The position numbers were made by a program, and so were the translations under genes. The notes below the pieces were generated by a model. That model ran no database searches. It saw only the letters and a program-made list of their open reading frames with translations, and had not been told where the DNA came from. A stretch of DNA of 32,941 bases from Balneolales bacterium (GTDB lineage: Bacteria > Bacteroidota > Rhodothermia > Balneolales > Natronogracilivirgulaceae): NCBI GenBank assembly GCA_007134845.1, contig SLKA01000089.1, positions 1-32,941 of the forward strand. The letters are read 5' to 3'. Shown here in pieces: positions 1 through 8,617 of the stretch; positions within the stretch are counted from its first letter, which is position 1; every line of letters starts with the position of its first letter.

Positions 1-693
1 ATTGCTTCCACCGGCAGGGTGGAGAAGAAAATAAATCACATCATGATCGCCGGTGGGTCATCCATCGGAATCAGGATAACAAAAATTCTGTCAGGAGAAA
101 ATGGTGGATGGAAAATTAAACTCATAGAACCTGATGAGGAAAAAGCACTCAAACTTGCCGGAGAGTTCCGGAATGTCCTCGTGCTTCAGGGCGATCCGGG
201 TGATCCTGACCTGCTTGTATCTGAAGGAATTGCCGATACGGATGCCTTTATCTCCGTCACTCTTGATGAAGAGTCCAATATCATCAGCTGCCTGCTGGCC
301 AAACATCTTGGAGTGCGTAAAACCGTGGCACTTGTTTCTAAAGCTGAATATATCCCGATGAGTCAAACCATAGGACTTGACGCAGCAGTAAACAAAAAAC
401 TCTCGGTCACAAATGAAATTCACCGGCAGATCCGCCAGGGCAGGGTCATTTCCAACTACACACCCTATGGTACGGATGCCGAAATTTTGGAACTTCATGT
501 CGCTGAAAACAGCAAGGCGATCGGCAGGACCATCGGGGAGCTGAAACTCCCCCGTAAAACCATCATTGGTGCCGTTGTTAATGAAAATCATGTTGCTATC
601 GCCACCGGTGAAACCCGGATTCGTGCCGGCGATAACATCGTTGTTTTTTGCTATCCGGATGATCTGGATGAAGTGACCGGGTATTTTTCATGA
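1..693 (+). CDS. trkA: TrkA, K+ uptake regulatory subunit (5' end outside window)
   Basis: This is the C-terminal half of the cytoplasmic NAD-binding regulator of the Trk potassium channel. The frame stays open to base 1, so the GTG at 19 is only an internal codon. The visible part holds one RCK_N Rossmann domain, with the nucleotide loop IAGGSSIGIRI near the start, a following acidic residue (LIEPDEEKA) and the DPDLLVSEGI/DAFISVT segments. A RCK_C domain follows (about the last 80 residues, ending in RAGDNIVVFCYPDD). Canonical TrkA has two such RCK pairs in about 450 residues, so one pair is missing upstream. It lies 22 bp before trkH in the same direction, which fits an operon of regulator and pore. 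The family call is firm; the length is unknown. Confidence 0.93.
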   Translation: MASTGRVEKKINHIMIAGGSSIGIRITKILSGENGGWKIKLIEPDEEKALKLAGEFRNVLVLQGDPGDPDLLVSEGIADTDAFISVTLDEESNIISCLLAKHLGVRKTVALVSKAEYIPMSQTIGLDAAVNKKLSVTNEIHRQIRQGRVISNYTPYGTDAEILELHVAENSKAIGRTIGELKLPRKTIIGAVVNENHVAIATGETRIRAGDNIVVFCYPDDLDEVTGYFS

Positions 694-715
694 TGAAGGC
701 TGCAGGGAGAACAAC

Positions 716-2233
716 ATGAAAAACCGCCCAATTACATTCACCTTAATTAATTTTACGCAGGTTTTTGGTATCATCGGCTTCTTCATGCTGTTCCTGGCCG
801 GCATCTTTATCGTCCTTGGGCTGCTGTCGCTCGTATGGCATGAAGAAATGCGATTTCATTATTTTGCAATTGCCTTGCTCACAACCCTTGTCGGTGGACT
901 GTTATTTTTGAGAGTCCGGCGCCGGGTGGATCTGCAATTACGTGAAGTTTTTCTGATTGTAACCCTCACCTGGCTCTGTATCAGTTTTATTGGCGCAATC
1001 CCTTTTTACAGCTCCGGCGTCGTTTCTGTGTATTCTGATGCTTTTTTTGAGACTATGAGTGGTCTGACCACAACCGGGGCAACCGTATTTGGCGGTACCA
1101 CCGAATCGGGCTTTGATAATCCAAATATTGAGAGCCTGCCCAGAACACTCCTGTTATGGCGCTCCATTCTGCACTGGTTTGGAGGGATGGGATTTATCGT
1201 GCTGTCCATCGCCATCCTTCCAATGCTTGGTTCTGGTAGCATGCATCTTTTCCAGGCGGAATCATCGCTGCTTGCCACCGACAAACTCATGCCCAGATTT
1301 CATCAGACGGCTAAATCACTATGGTTTGTTTATGTTGGCATCACCTTCGTTCATTTCATTTTCCTGTGGATTCATCCTTCCATGGACTGGTTCCATGCCC
1401 TGAATCATTCCTTTTCAACGCTTGCTACCGGCGGATTTTCAACCCTGGATGCCAGTGTCGGCGGCTTTGATTCCGTATACATTGATGTTATTATTACCAT
1501 CTTCATGTTTTTGGCCGGTGTCAATTTTATACTCCACTTCCGCCTGCTCACCGGCCGACTGACTATGGTTACAGATAATCGTGAGTTACGATTTTATGCA
1601 CTCGTTACTGTTCTTATGATAATCGGAATATCTCTTTCATTGTGGCTTTCAGGTCACCATTCTGTCAGTAATGCACTTCGATATGGATCGTTTCAGGCTG
1701 TCTCCATTCTCACTACGACCGGTTATGGAACGGATGATTATGCTCTTTGGCCAATCCTGCCGCTGTTTCTGCTGTTCCTGCTATTTTTTTCCGGTGGTTC
1801 CACTGGATCCACCAGCGGCGGCATTAAAATGACACGATGGATGATCGTTCTGCGTGTGATGGGCGCTGAAATCAGACAGGCTGTTCATCCCCGTGCCGTG
1901 ATTCCTGTCAGGGTCGGTGACCACGTTCTTTCCGATAAGGCCATAAGAACCGTTATGAGTTTTTTTGTAATATACTTTCTCCTTTTTTTATTTGGTTTTT
2001 TTGTATTGACACTGTTAGGTTATGATCTATTGTCGTCTGCAAGTGCCAGTATTGCCTGCCTTGGGAATATCGGGCCGGCATTTGGAACATTCGGACCTAT
2101 TGAGAATTATGCCATGCTCCCCTCCGTTGGAAAATGGATTCTTTCCGTTTTGATGCTTGTAGGACGCCTTGAAATCCTGGCCGTTGTTGTATTGTTTTCC
2201 CGTGATTTCTGGTCACACTACAGTCGTCCATGA
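716..2233 (+). CDS. trkH: TrkH/KtrB-family K+ transporter, pore subunit
   Basis: This 505-residue inner-membrane protein of the superfamily of K+ transporters forms the ion path gated by TrkA. All four pore-loop filters are visible with their glycines: TTTGAT at about 118-123, LATGG at about 236-240, TTTGYG at 333-338 and CLGNIG at about 448-453. The Gly/Ser/Thr-rich GGSTGSTSGGIK at 360-371 matches the flexible intramembrane loop that gates the pore in this family. Hydrophobic segments are spread along the whole length. The size is normal for TrkH. It starts 22 bp after the trkA stop, so co-transcription is likely. Function as K+ (or K+/Na+) uptake is established for the family, and nothing here looks damaged. 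Confidence 0.95.
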   Translation: MKNRPITFTLINFTQVFGIIGFFMLFLAGIFIVLGLLSLVWHEEMRFHYFAIALLTTLVGGLLFLRVRRRVDLQLREVFLIVTLTWLCISFIGAIPFYSSGVVSVYSDAFFETMSGLTTTGATVFGGTTESGFDNPNIESLPRTLLLWRSILHWFGGMGFIVLSIAILPMLGSGSMHLFQAESSLLATDKLMPRFHQTAKSLWFVYVGITFVHFIFLWIHPSMDWFHALNHSFSTLATGGFSTLDASVGGFDSVYIDVIITIFMFLAGVNFILHFRLLTGRLTMVTDNRELRFYALVTVLMIIGISLSLWLSGHHSVSNALRYGSFQAVSILTTTGYGTDDYALWPILPLFLLFLLFFSGGSTGSTSGGIKMTRWMIVLRVMGAEIRQAVHPRAVIPVRVGDHVLSDKAIRTVMSFFVIYFLLFLFGFFVLTLLGYDLLSSASASIACLGNIGPAFGTFGPIENYAMLPSVGKWILSVLMLVGRLEILAVVVLFSRDFWSHYSRP

Positions 2234-2304
2234 ATACCGTTAACAGAAAAGCGGCATGACCCACACTAACGAAATCCTTCAATAGTTTTCAGATACACTT
2301 TACG

Positions 2305-2970
2305 ATGAACAGTAAAATCAACTTCTCCCCTCTTGAGTACGAAAAACCTTCAACAGAGGATCTTGTGAAGCGATCCAGGGCTTTTCTGGAGCTGATGAAA
2401 AAACGGCGGACAGTGCGCGAGTTTTCCGGCGAACCGGTTCCCGAAGAGGTGCTTGTCAACTGCATTGAAGCGGCGGGTACGGCTCCATCCGGCGCCCACT
2501 TGCAGCCCTGGCATTTCGTACTGGTCAGGGATCCGCAAATCAAAAAACAGATTCGCCAAGCCGCTGAGAAAGAGGAGCGTATCAATTATGAAATGCGATA
2601 CTCTGAAGAAATGAAGAAGGAAATCGAAAAGCTGGAGACCAATTTCGAGAAACCGTTTCTGGAGCATGCGCCTGCCCTTATTGCGGTATTCAAGGAATCC
2701 TACCGCATTGAAAACAACATCCGCCGGAAGAACTACTATGTGAACGAGTCTGTTGGTATTGCCACCGGGCTTCTGATTACCGCCCTCCACTATTCTGGTC
2801 TTGTTGCACTTCCCCATACCCCCAGTCCCATGCGATTTCTCAATGATATTCTCAAACGACCCGGCAATGAATCCCCCATTATCCTTCTGCCTGTCGGATA
2901 TCCTGCTGAGGGCACGCGTGTTCCGGATATAAAACGCAAGCCGGTGGATAAGCTTCTTACCGTAATCTGA
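2305..2970 (+). CDS. Nitroreductase-family flavoprotein, iodotyrosine deiodinase (IYD) type
   Basis: This 221-residue FMN-binding protein belongs to the nitroreductase fold. It has the FMN-contact motif KRRTVREF (33-40), AGTAPSGAHLQPW (57-69) and a C-terminal LLPVGYPAEGTRVPDIKRKP. The detailed pattern matches the iodotyrosine deiodinase branch rather than NfsA/NfnB types. The three residues that bind the zwitterion of (halo)tyrosine in mammalian IYD have counterparts at the correct spacing: Glu91, Tyr95 and Lys116 (EERINY, then Lys 21 residues after Tyr). IYD enzymes reductively dehalogenate halotyrosines, and bacterial homologues with this activity are known. The physiological role here is unproven. 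It starts 71 bp after trkH and is followed by degenerate 20-bp repeats. Confidence 0.88.
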   Translation: MNSKINFSPLEYEKPSTEDLVKRSRAFLELMKKRRTVREFSGEPVPEEVLVNCIEAAGTAPSGAHLQPWHFVLVRDPQIKKQIRQAAEKEERINYEMRYSEEMKKEIEKLETNFEKPFLEHAPALIAVFKESYRIENNIRRKNYYVNESVGIATGLLITALHYSGLVALPHTPSPMRFLNDILKRPGNESPIILLPVGYPAEGTRVPDIKRKPVDKLLTVI

Positions 2971-3050
2971 TCACGAAACGATCCTGACGATCATGCAACG
3001 ATCCTGACGATCACGAGACGATTCTGAATATCCTGTTGATCCTGACGATC
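2971..3050. repeat. Degenerate 20-bp tandem repeat, about 4 units
   Basis: Units of 20 bp lie head to tail at 2971-2990, 2991-3010, 3011-3030 and (weak) 3031-3050. The first two share 17 of 20 positions (core ACGATCCTGACGATCA) and the later two decay. They start directly after the nitroreductase stop codon and end just before the Smr start at 3059. No dyad symmetry suggests a terminator. Confidence 0.75.
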
Positions 3051-3058
3051 CTGGTCCC

Positions 3059-3364
3059 ATGTCTGATAATGACCTCTTCCACCCTGATGATGCCGTTGAA
3101 TACCCGGTCAACGGTGTCCTTGACCTGCACGTCTTCCCTCCATCGGATGTCAGTGATCTTGTCCCTGAATATCTCCGGGCCTGCAGGGAAAAGGGCATTC
3201 TTACTGTCAGAATAATTCACGGCAAGGGAACCGGAACGCTGCGCCGGATCGTTCACAGTGCGCTCGAATCCATTCCCTGGGTGCATCGTTATCATCTCGG
3301 CGGGCATGGATCCGGCTCATGGGGAGCCACCATCGCCTATCTGGATCCGCCCGAAGACAAGTGA
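3059..3364 (+). CDS. Stand-alone Smr-domain protein
   Basis: This 101-residue protein is almost entirely a Smr domain, as found at the C-terminus of MutS2 and in small free proteins. The signature parts are LDLH at 21-24, the central HGKGTGTLR at 54-62 and the final GGHGSGSWGATIAYL at 81-95. Smr domains nick or bind branched DNA or act as RNA endonucleases, depending on the context; the target of this one cannot be told from sequence. No long N-terminal extension is present, so it is the short free form. The ATG lies right after the repeat region and has no Shine-Dalgarno sequence, which is normal for Bacteroidota-type genomes. Confidence 0.88.
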   Translation: MSDNDLFHPDDAVEYPVNGVLDLHVFPPSDVSDLVPEYLRACREKGILTVRIIHGKGTGTLRRIVHSALESIPWVHRYHLGGHGSGSWGATIAYLDPPEDK

Positions 3365-3434
3365 GCTGATCCGGACCGATCTCCATTGGATTTTTTACGG
3401 CTGAAACAATGGAATAAATAGGTTAAACACACAG

Positions 3435-3464
3435 TTGGTTATTTACTCATAAATCTTATATTAT
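3435..3464 (+). promoter_or_regulatory. Possible Bacteroidota-type promoter for the AP2-like gene
   Basis: TTG at 3435-3437 is followed after exactly 19 bp by TATATTAT at 3457-3464, which matches six of the eight TAnnTTTG positions. It lies in an AT-rich gap about 65 bp before the start codon at 3528. This is weaker than the ilvB promoter. Confidence 0.35.
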
Positions 3465-3527
3465 TAAAATATTAACCTTTCCTCTTCCGTTGTTCTGCAT
3501 AGACCCGTCTTATTCAAGGAGCATAGC

Positions 3528-4046
3528 ATGATTGATGACATGAAGAATATCAGCAGAATCGATCAACCGTCTAAAAACACGTATGGGTGGTTTGTTCGCA
3601 TTCGCAGGGATGGGAAAAAAATAAGCCGTTTTTTCAGTGATGGAAGATACGGAGGGAAGGAGAAAGCGCTCACATCCGCAAGAGAGTTCAGAAACAAGAA
3701 TCTGATCGAATGGCAGAAATTCGCAAGAAATCCGGATCGGGCCATGCATCTTGGCAAACAGAGCAATATCGGCTATCCCGGCATCAGTTATTGTGTAAAA
3801 AGCAAAAACAGGAACGGGGAGGTCTATCAGGAACACGTTTTTCAGGTTTCCTATTCACCCCAGAAAGGGGTCCACAAAAACAAATCCTTTTACATACCGA
3901 AAGCCCGGACCAAGAGGGAGTTCAAGAAGAATTATGATTCCAGGCTTCAGAAAGCAATTGCATTTCGCGACGAACAGATGATGAAAATTTACGGAGTGCG
4001 CTATGTCAACTACAAGAAGAGACAGAAAACGAATATTAAAGAGTAA
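3528..4046 (+). CDS. Small basic protein with two AP2-like DNA-binding halves
   Basis: This 172-residue Lys/Arg-rich protein has no membrane segment. Residues about 8-60 read like an AP2/ERF-type module: an aromatic YGWFVRIRRDGKK beta hairpin, FFSDGRYGGKEKAL, then a helix ALTSAREFRNKNL. Residues about 75-155 look like a second, looser copy: GYPGISYCV, VFQVSYSPQKG, KSFYIPKA, then a helix LQKAIAFRDEQMMKIYG. In bacteria and phages AP2 modules usually accompany HNH endonucleases or integrases as DNA-binding parts, but no HNH or catalytic motif is seen here. The gene sits alone in an AT-rich pocket between housekeeping genes. DNA binding is inferred from the fold resemblance; the biological role is unknown. 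Confidence 0.6.
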   Translation: MIDDMKNISRIDQPSKNTYGWFVRIRRDGKKISRFFSDGRYGGKEKALTSAREFRNKNLIEWQKFARNPDRAMHLGKQSNIGYPGISYCVKSKNRNGEVYQEHVFQVSYSPQKGVHKNKSFYIPKARTKREFKKNYDSRLQKAIAFRDEQMMKIYGVRYVNYKKRQKTNIKE

Positions 4047-4179
4047 TTCGTCTGCGGCTTGCACCGCCGCTATCTGCAACCGGTGAACCATTCCACCGAT
4101 GAATTAAAAGGTGTATTTTTCTATATTGCTCTGTCGGCGCCCTGTACCGAACCTCCTTTGATTATAAAATTATTGATCT

Positions 4180-6057
4180 ATGAGCTATTACAGCACATCA
4201 AAATTTGGTTATTCGGTTTTTGTGTACCTTTTGTTTGCCAGTGCATGCAGCACGCCCGAACCGGTGACCGTTACCCCGGAAACTGCGTTTACAAGGCCTG
4301 ATGCCCCTGCCTTCTACCGGGAGGATTCCAGCACGGAGGGTATGGTCGTATCGGCGCATCTCCTCGGGAGTCAGGCTGGTAGACAGATGCTGGAGCTGGG
4401 CGGAAATGCTGTTGATGCTGCTGTAGCTACAGCTTTTGCCATTGCCGTGCTGGAACCAAATATGTCGGGACTCGGAGGAAGTGGTGCCATGACCATTTGG
4501 AACCGTGATCGCGGTATGGCTGATTATATTGATTTTTATGCCGCAACCGGTTCCGATCCCGATTATGAACTGGACTCCGATCCCGACTCCCTCATAACCC
4601 CGGAACGTGGAGTAGCTGTACCCGGAATGGTGGCCGGATTGCTGGAGGCACTGGAAAAATATGGCACACTGGACCGGAAAACGGTGCTTGAGCCGGCCAT
4701 GCAACTTGCCGGGGAAGGTTTCATTGTACACCATCTGCTTGCCGATGTTATTGCAGACTACTCCGGGCGCCTGTTGTATGATGATGAGTCGGCAGCTCTT
4801 TTTTATCCCGGCGATGAACCGCTTCGAGCAGGACAGCGTCTTGTGCAGCCTCAACTGGCTGGTGTGCTCCACAGCATATCAGCTCATGGACGTGATGGGT
4901 TCTATTCTGGCGATATCGCCCGGCGCACGGTAGACAAGCTGGGCGCCGGCGGCAGCCGTTTGTCTCTTGCCGATTTTGAAACCTATACACCGCAATGGCG
5001 CGGAGCCCTCTGCCAGGAATGGAATGGACACCGCATCCTGAGCGCACCGCCAAGCCTGGCCGGACATGAAGTCATTCTTGGACTTAAGCTGATCGAACGA
5101 AAAAATATCGCCTTATCGGGACATCCGGTTTCCAGCGGAGAGGCCCTGGGCGTGCTCGTTGACGCCATTCGTATTGCCCGTGCCGACCGCGGAGAATGGC
5201 AGGGAGACCCCTCCTACGTGGATCTGCCGGTTGCAGGCATGATCAGCGACGATTATGCATCCCTGCGTACCACCGCAATGGGCGGCATCATACCTGACAC
5301 CATGCACGCAGGCGATCCCTGGCATGCAACACCGCGCTTCACCGCATCACCCGGGTGCATCGGCGAGGGTTATTTCGCTCCCCCGCTCAACATCATACCA
5401 CAGGATTACGATGAGTTGAGAAAGCACATTCCTGAAGCTGCAGATCATTTGCATGGCAAGGTTGAGAAGTACAATGCGGAGGATGCTGATGATATCGATA
5501 ACGAAGAACAGCACACCACGCACATCTCGGTTGTGGACCGGAATGGCAATGCAGTTTCCATGACCAATACGCTCGGACTTTATTTCGGCTCGGCTGTCTT
5601 CTCCGACGGGGTTTTCTACAACTCGGCCAACCATAATTTCGGAGGCAGCTACGGAAGCATACGCGGCCCGGGCCGGACGGCACACTCGAGCACCGCACCC
5701 ACCATCGTTCTGAGTGATGACCGAGTCGAACTGGTGGTCGGATCACCCGGATCCGGACGCATACCACCGGCGATCATCAGCACGATTGTCCATACTTTGA
5801 TCTACAACATGCATCCCGCTGATGCCATACGCATGCCGCGTGTCTATCCGCTGGTCAATGAACCCGTCGTGCAGCTGGAACGCGGCTATTCGCCCGAAGC
5901 GCTTGAGGCTCTGCACCAGCGCGGCTATATCATCTCCCCCTCCAACTTCCCGATGAACATGCTCTTTGGTGGAGTCCAGATGATCCGGGTTCTGGAGGAC
6001 GGCACCATGATCGGCGTCTCGGATCCGCGTCGTGACGGCGGGGCTGCCGGTCTTTAA
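4180..6057 (+). CDS. Gamma-glutamyltransferase-family lipoprotein (Ntn hydrolase)
   Basis: This 625-residue homologue of Ggt begins with a lipoprotein signal (hydrophobic 11-20, lipobox ASAC, Cys23), so it is probably anchored in the envelope. The autocatalytic cleavage site and nucleophile are clear: QHTTHISVVDRNGNAVSMT, with Thr446 as the predicted N-terminal nucleophile of the small subunit. GSPGSGRIPPAII and the final GVSDPRRDGG match the Ggt small-subunit end. Two substrate residues of the classical enzyme are changed. The Arg of the IDFREMAP segment (E. coli Arg114) is Tyr120, and the Asp of NNQMDD (Asp433) is Asn486. It is therefore a processed Ntn hydrolase, but glutathione may not be its substrate. 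A second family member is encoded at 14093-15652. Confidence 0.88.
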   Translation: MSYYSTSKFGYSVFVYLLFASACSTPEPVTVTPETAFTRPDAPAFYREDSSTEGMVVSAHLLGSQAGRQMLELGGNAVDAAVATAFAIAVLEPNMSGLGGSGAMTIWNRDRGMADYIDFYAATGSDPDYELDSDPDSLITPERGVAVPGMVAGLLEALEKYGTLDRKTVLEPAMQLAGEGFIVHHLLADVIADYSGRLLYDDESAALFYPGDEPLRAGQRLVQPQLAGVLHSISAHGRDGFYSGDIARRTVDKLGAGGSRLSLADFETYTPQWRGALCQEWNGHRILSAPPSLAGHEVILGLKLIERKNIALSGHPVSSGEALGVLVDAIRIARADRGEWQGDPSYVDLPVAGMISDDYASLRTTAMGGIIPDTMHAGDPWHATPRFTASPGCIGEGYFAPPLNIIPQDYDELRKHIPEAADHLHGKVEKYNAEDADDIDNEEQHTTHISVVDRNGNAVSMTNTLGLYFGSAVFSDGVFYNSANHNFGGSYGSIRGPGRTAHSSTAPTIVLSDDRVELVVGSPGSGRIPPAIISTIVHTLIYNMHPADAIRMPRVYPLVNEPVVQLERGYSPEALEALHQRGYIISPSNFPMNMLFGGVQMIRVLEDGTMIGVSDPRRDGGAAGL

Positions 6058-6106
6058 TTCCTCCATATTCTAAAATGGCATATACTGCACTCATAAGGAC
6101 TGACCG

Positions 6107-6349
6107 ATGAAGCGGATTATCATCGACATCGACATTAAGAATATTATCGAGATCGTAAAAAAGCGAAAAGGCCGGATTTCAGCTTTTTTTGTTAAATATG
6201 TTCTTAAGGAAGAGACAGTCCGGGAAGAAGTGGAGCGCAGAGTAGTGGATGAGGTTCAAAAAAACCTGGAGCAAAATCTGAAAATCCGACTTGACCAGGA
6301 AGGCGTCAAGGCCGAATTGAATATCCGGCAGGTCGACTCTTCGGATTGA
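6107..6349 (+). CDS. Hypothetical small charged protein
   Basis: This is an 80-residue protein I do not recognise. The N-terminus IIIDIDIKNIIEIV is strongly beta-like and rich in Ile/Asp, followed by a basic stretch KKRKGR. A long charged helix with many Glu, Lys and Arg residues (about 34-62) comes next, with a short beta-like ending. There is no signal peptide, no cysteines and no known motif. It starts 49 bp after the GGT homologue and might share its transcript. Sensible start codon and composition argue that it is real. Confidence 0.55.
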   Translation: MKRIIIDIDIKNIIEIVKKRKGRISAFFVKYVLKEETVREEVERRVVDEVQKNLEQNLKIRLDQEGVKAELNIRQVDSSD

Positions 6350-6387
6350 ATCGCACATCCTGACCCCTAAGAAAACCTGCGCCGCAC

Positions 6388-6491
6388 CGGTCACTCTATT
6401 CAGTCACTCTATCCAGTCACTTTATTCAGTCGCTTTATTCAGTCGCTTTACCCCGTCACTTTATCCGGGCACCTAATCCGGTCATTTTACA
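6388..6491. repeat. 13-bp tandem repeat, 8 degenerate copies
   Basis: Eight head-to-tail units of 13 bp start at 6388, 6401, 6414, 6427, 6440, 6453, 6466 and 6479. The consensus is CAGTCACTTTATC. Units 2 to 5 differ from each other at only one to three positions, while the last two are the most worn. The array fills the gap between the convergent genes ending at 6349 and 6482, and its last unit runs into the stop codon region of the minus-strand peptidase. Confidence 0.85.
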
Positions 6492-8470
6492 TGTCGGTTG
6501 AACCAGTCGACAGTGCGCTCCATGAAATCGATGCGGTGCGCCCGCTCCACAAGTCCGTGCGGCTGCCTGGGATACATTACCAGCCCGGTCGGAACATCAT
6601 TTAGTTTGAGAAACTGGTAGAGCTGCAGCGATTGCTCGGGATGCACACGATCATCGGCGAGCCCATGAGCCACAAGTATGGGTGTCCGGGCATTTTGTAC
6701 GTGAGCTATCGGGGAGCGGTCCCAGTTGAGGCCTTCGTTCTCGAACCACCAGAGATCCCAGTGTGTGATGGACATTTCGTGCGGAATATCGGTGGTGCCC
6801 ATAAACGAAATCCAGTTGGACAGGCCTGCAAAGGTGATGGCAGCTGCAAAACGTTCGGAGTATCGCGTACCAGCCCATGCAGAAAAGTAGCCGCCGTAAG
6901 AGGTTCCGGAGATGCCAACTTTCCCTGGATCCACCAATCCCTGATAAGACAGGTGGTCAATGCCGCGAATCACATCCTCAAACTCCTTTCCTCCAAGATC
7001 ACGATGATTTGCCATGGTAAACCAGGATCCGCGTCCACCACTTCCGCGATAGTTGGGCTTGAGCACAACATACCCTTCCGATGCGAGAACCTGAGCCGGA
7101 TACAGCGGACGTGTGTTCCATCCATCGATACTGACACCCTCGGGTCCACCATGCGGCAAAATGGCAAGCGGATAGGCCTGGCCCTCCTCATACCCGACAG
7201 GATAGGTAAGCACGCCCTCAATCAGCAGTCCATCCGGACCCTGCCATTCAATCGTGGTCTGCCGGCCCATTTTTCGTTCTTCCAGAAACCGGTTATGGTG
7301 GGTAAGCCGAGTCCATTCTGAATCGGACAGGCTGCCCAGATAGACTTCAGGTGGATGATCTCTCCGGTTTACTGATGCGGCAAAAAGGTTCTGGTTTTGA
7401 TGAAAACTGACCGACCTGAAAATCTCAAGGTCTCCGCCAGCCAGACGAATGGCCTCACCACCGGAGGCAGAAATTTCACGCAGAGCAGTTCGTGTACCCT
7501 CAACGGCCACAAAGCGCAGGGTGTTGGAATCTGTCCAATCCAGCCACTCCACAGTACCCTCATAGCCGATTGGTGTGATGTCCCTGGCTACATAATTGCC
7601 TACTTCGGTAATATAAATCCGTTGCGGAAGCGGGTCGTTTATCGCTTTGGCGCCAAGAAAAGCAAACCGGTTGCCATCGGGCGACCAGGTCAGCCTGCCG
7701 ACCTTGCCCTGACTCTCTGCAAGAAGATCGGTTTCACCATCGCGTACGGAAATGACGAGAATCTCACTGAACATCATCTCATCATCCAGTCCGGTGCCAT
7801 AAGTCATTCTGACAGCCAAACGGTGATTATCAGACGACCAGGCAAAATCCCAGACGCTCATATCCTCACGTGTGAGTACACGGGCTTCACCGTTATTCTG
7901 CACCCAAAGTCGCACATGTTGCTCATTCTCACCGGCTACCTCCATGTCATATCCCTGTTCCCTGCGACGCTGGACTTCATCCGGCAAAGGACTGCGCATG
8001 GTATATGCCAGCATGGAAGGATCTGATGCAAATGCATAGTCCACAACTCCCTCTGGTGCCGATGTGTGCTGTTTGAGGTCACCGCCGACCACATCCACAG
8101 AATAGACCTGGGGACGGGCATGGTGCTCGCTTTTGACCATTCGGAATGCAACGCGATTCGTACCGGGCACCCAGGACAATGACGATGCACTGCCGGGCTT
8201 GGGTACCACATGTGAAATATCCCCCGTCTGAAGATCAAGCACTCTTACTTCTGAATAGTCGCCTCCGATCTCTTCGTCTGCCTGACGTGGAATCCGGAGC
8301 GTGTATGCAATGTGATTCCCCTGGGGTTGCATGGCGACTTGCCCCACCTGCATGATATTAACCACATCCTCGGGAGAGAGCTGCGCTTTGACAGCGGCCG
8401 GACCGGTAACGTTAAGAATAATTATGAGTGCAAATAGAAATAATCCGGGATGATTTCGCTTCAAATTCAT
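6482..8470 (-). CDS. Secreted S9-family serine peptidase (prolyl oligopeptidase / acylaminoacyl-peptidase type)
   Basis: This 662-residue protein has an N-terminal signal peptide (hydrophobic FLFALIIILNV, cleavage likely after VKA at about 29). A beta-propeller of TolB/WD-like repeats follows (about 35-390; WSPDGNRFAF is one blade), then an alpha/beta-hydrolase domain (about 400-662). The catalytic triad is intact: Ser524 in GTSYGG, Asp606 in HGLADDRV and His638 in QPHGL. The oxyanion-region PHGGPEG (439-445) is also present. The family cleaves short peptides after Pro or removes N-acyl amino acids; specificity is not readable here. It is probably periplasmic or extracellular. It lies last in a minus-strand series that includes a DPP-IV-like peptidase and a GGT homologue, all suited to peptide catabolism. 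Confidence 0.93.
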   Translation of the reverse strand: MNLKRNHPGLFLFALIIILNVTGPAAVKAQLSPEDVVNIMQVGQVAMQPQGNHIAYTLRIPRQADEEIGGDYSEVRVLDLQTGDISHVVPKPGSASSLSWVPGTNRVAFRMVKSEHHARPQVYSVDVVGGDLKQHTSAPEGVVDYAFASDPSMLAYTMRSPLPDEVQRRREQGYDMEVAGENEQHVRLWVQNNGEARVLTREDMSVWDFAWSSDNHRLAVRMTYGTGLDDEMMFSEILVISVRDGETDLLAESQGKVGRLTWSPDGNRFAFLGAKAINDPLPQRIYITEVGNYVARDITPIGYEGTVEWLDWTDSNTLRFVAVEGTRTALREISASGGEAIRLAGGDLEIFRSVSFHQNQNLFAASVNRRDHPPEVYLGSLSDSEWTRLTHHNRFLEERKMGRQTTIEWQGPDGLLIEGVLTYPVGYEEGQAYPLAILPHGGPEGVSIDGWNTRPLYPAQVLASEGYVVLKPNYRGSGGRGSWFTMANHRDLGGKEFEDVIRGIDHLSYQGLVDPGKVGISGTSYGGYFSAWAGTRYSERFAAAITFAGLSNWISFMGTTDIPHEMSITHWDLWWFENEGLNWDRSPIAHVQNARTPILVAHGLADDRVHPEQSLQLYQFLKLNDVPTGLVMYPRQPHGLVERAHRIDFMERTVDWFNRHVK

Positions 8471-8617
8471 GGGGAGGGATAATTAGGGTATTTGGCTCCG
8501 GCAACACTGTTAGCCGCTTTCATTCTCCGAATATAAGAAGAAATCGGACTCCAATTTGACCAAAACCGACGTGAAAGAATGACCCCATGGTCTGATTGTC
8601 AGGCACCAGTGGTAATG

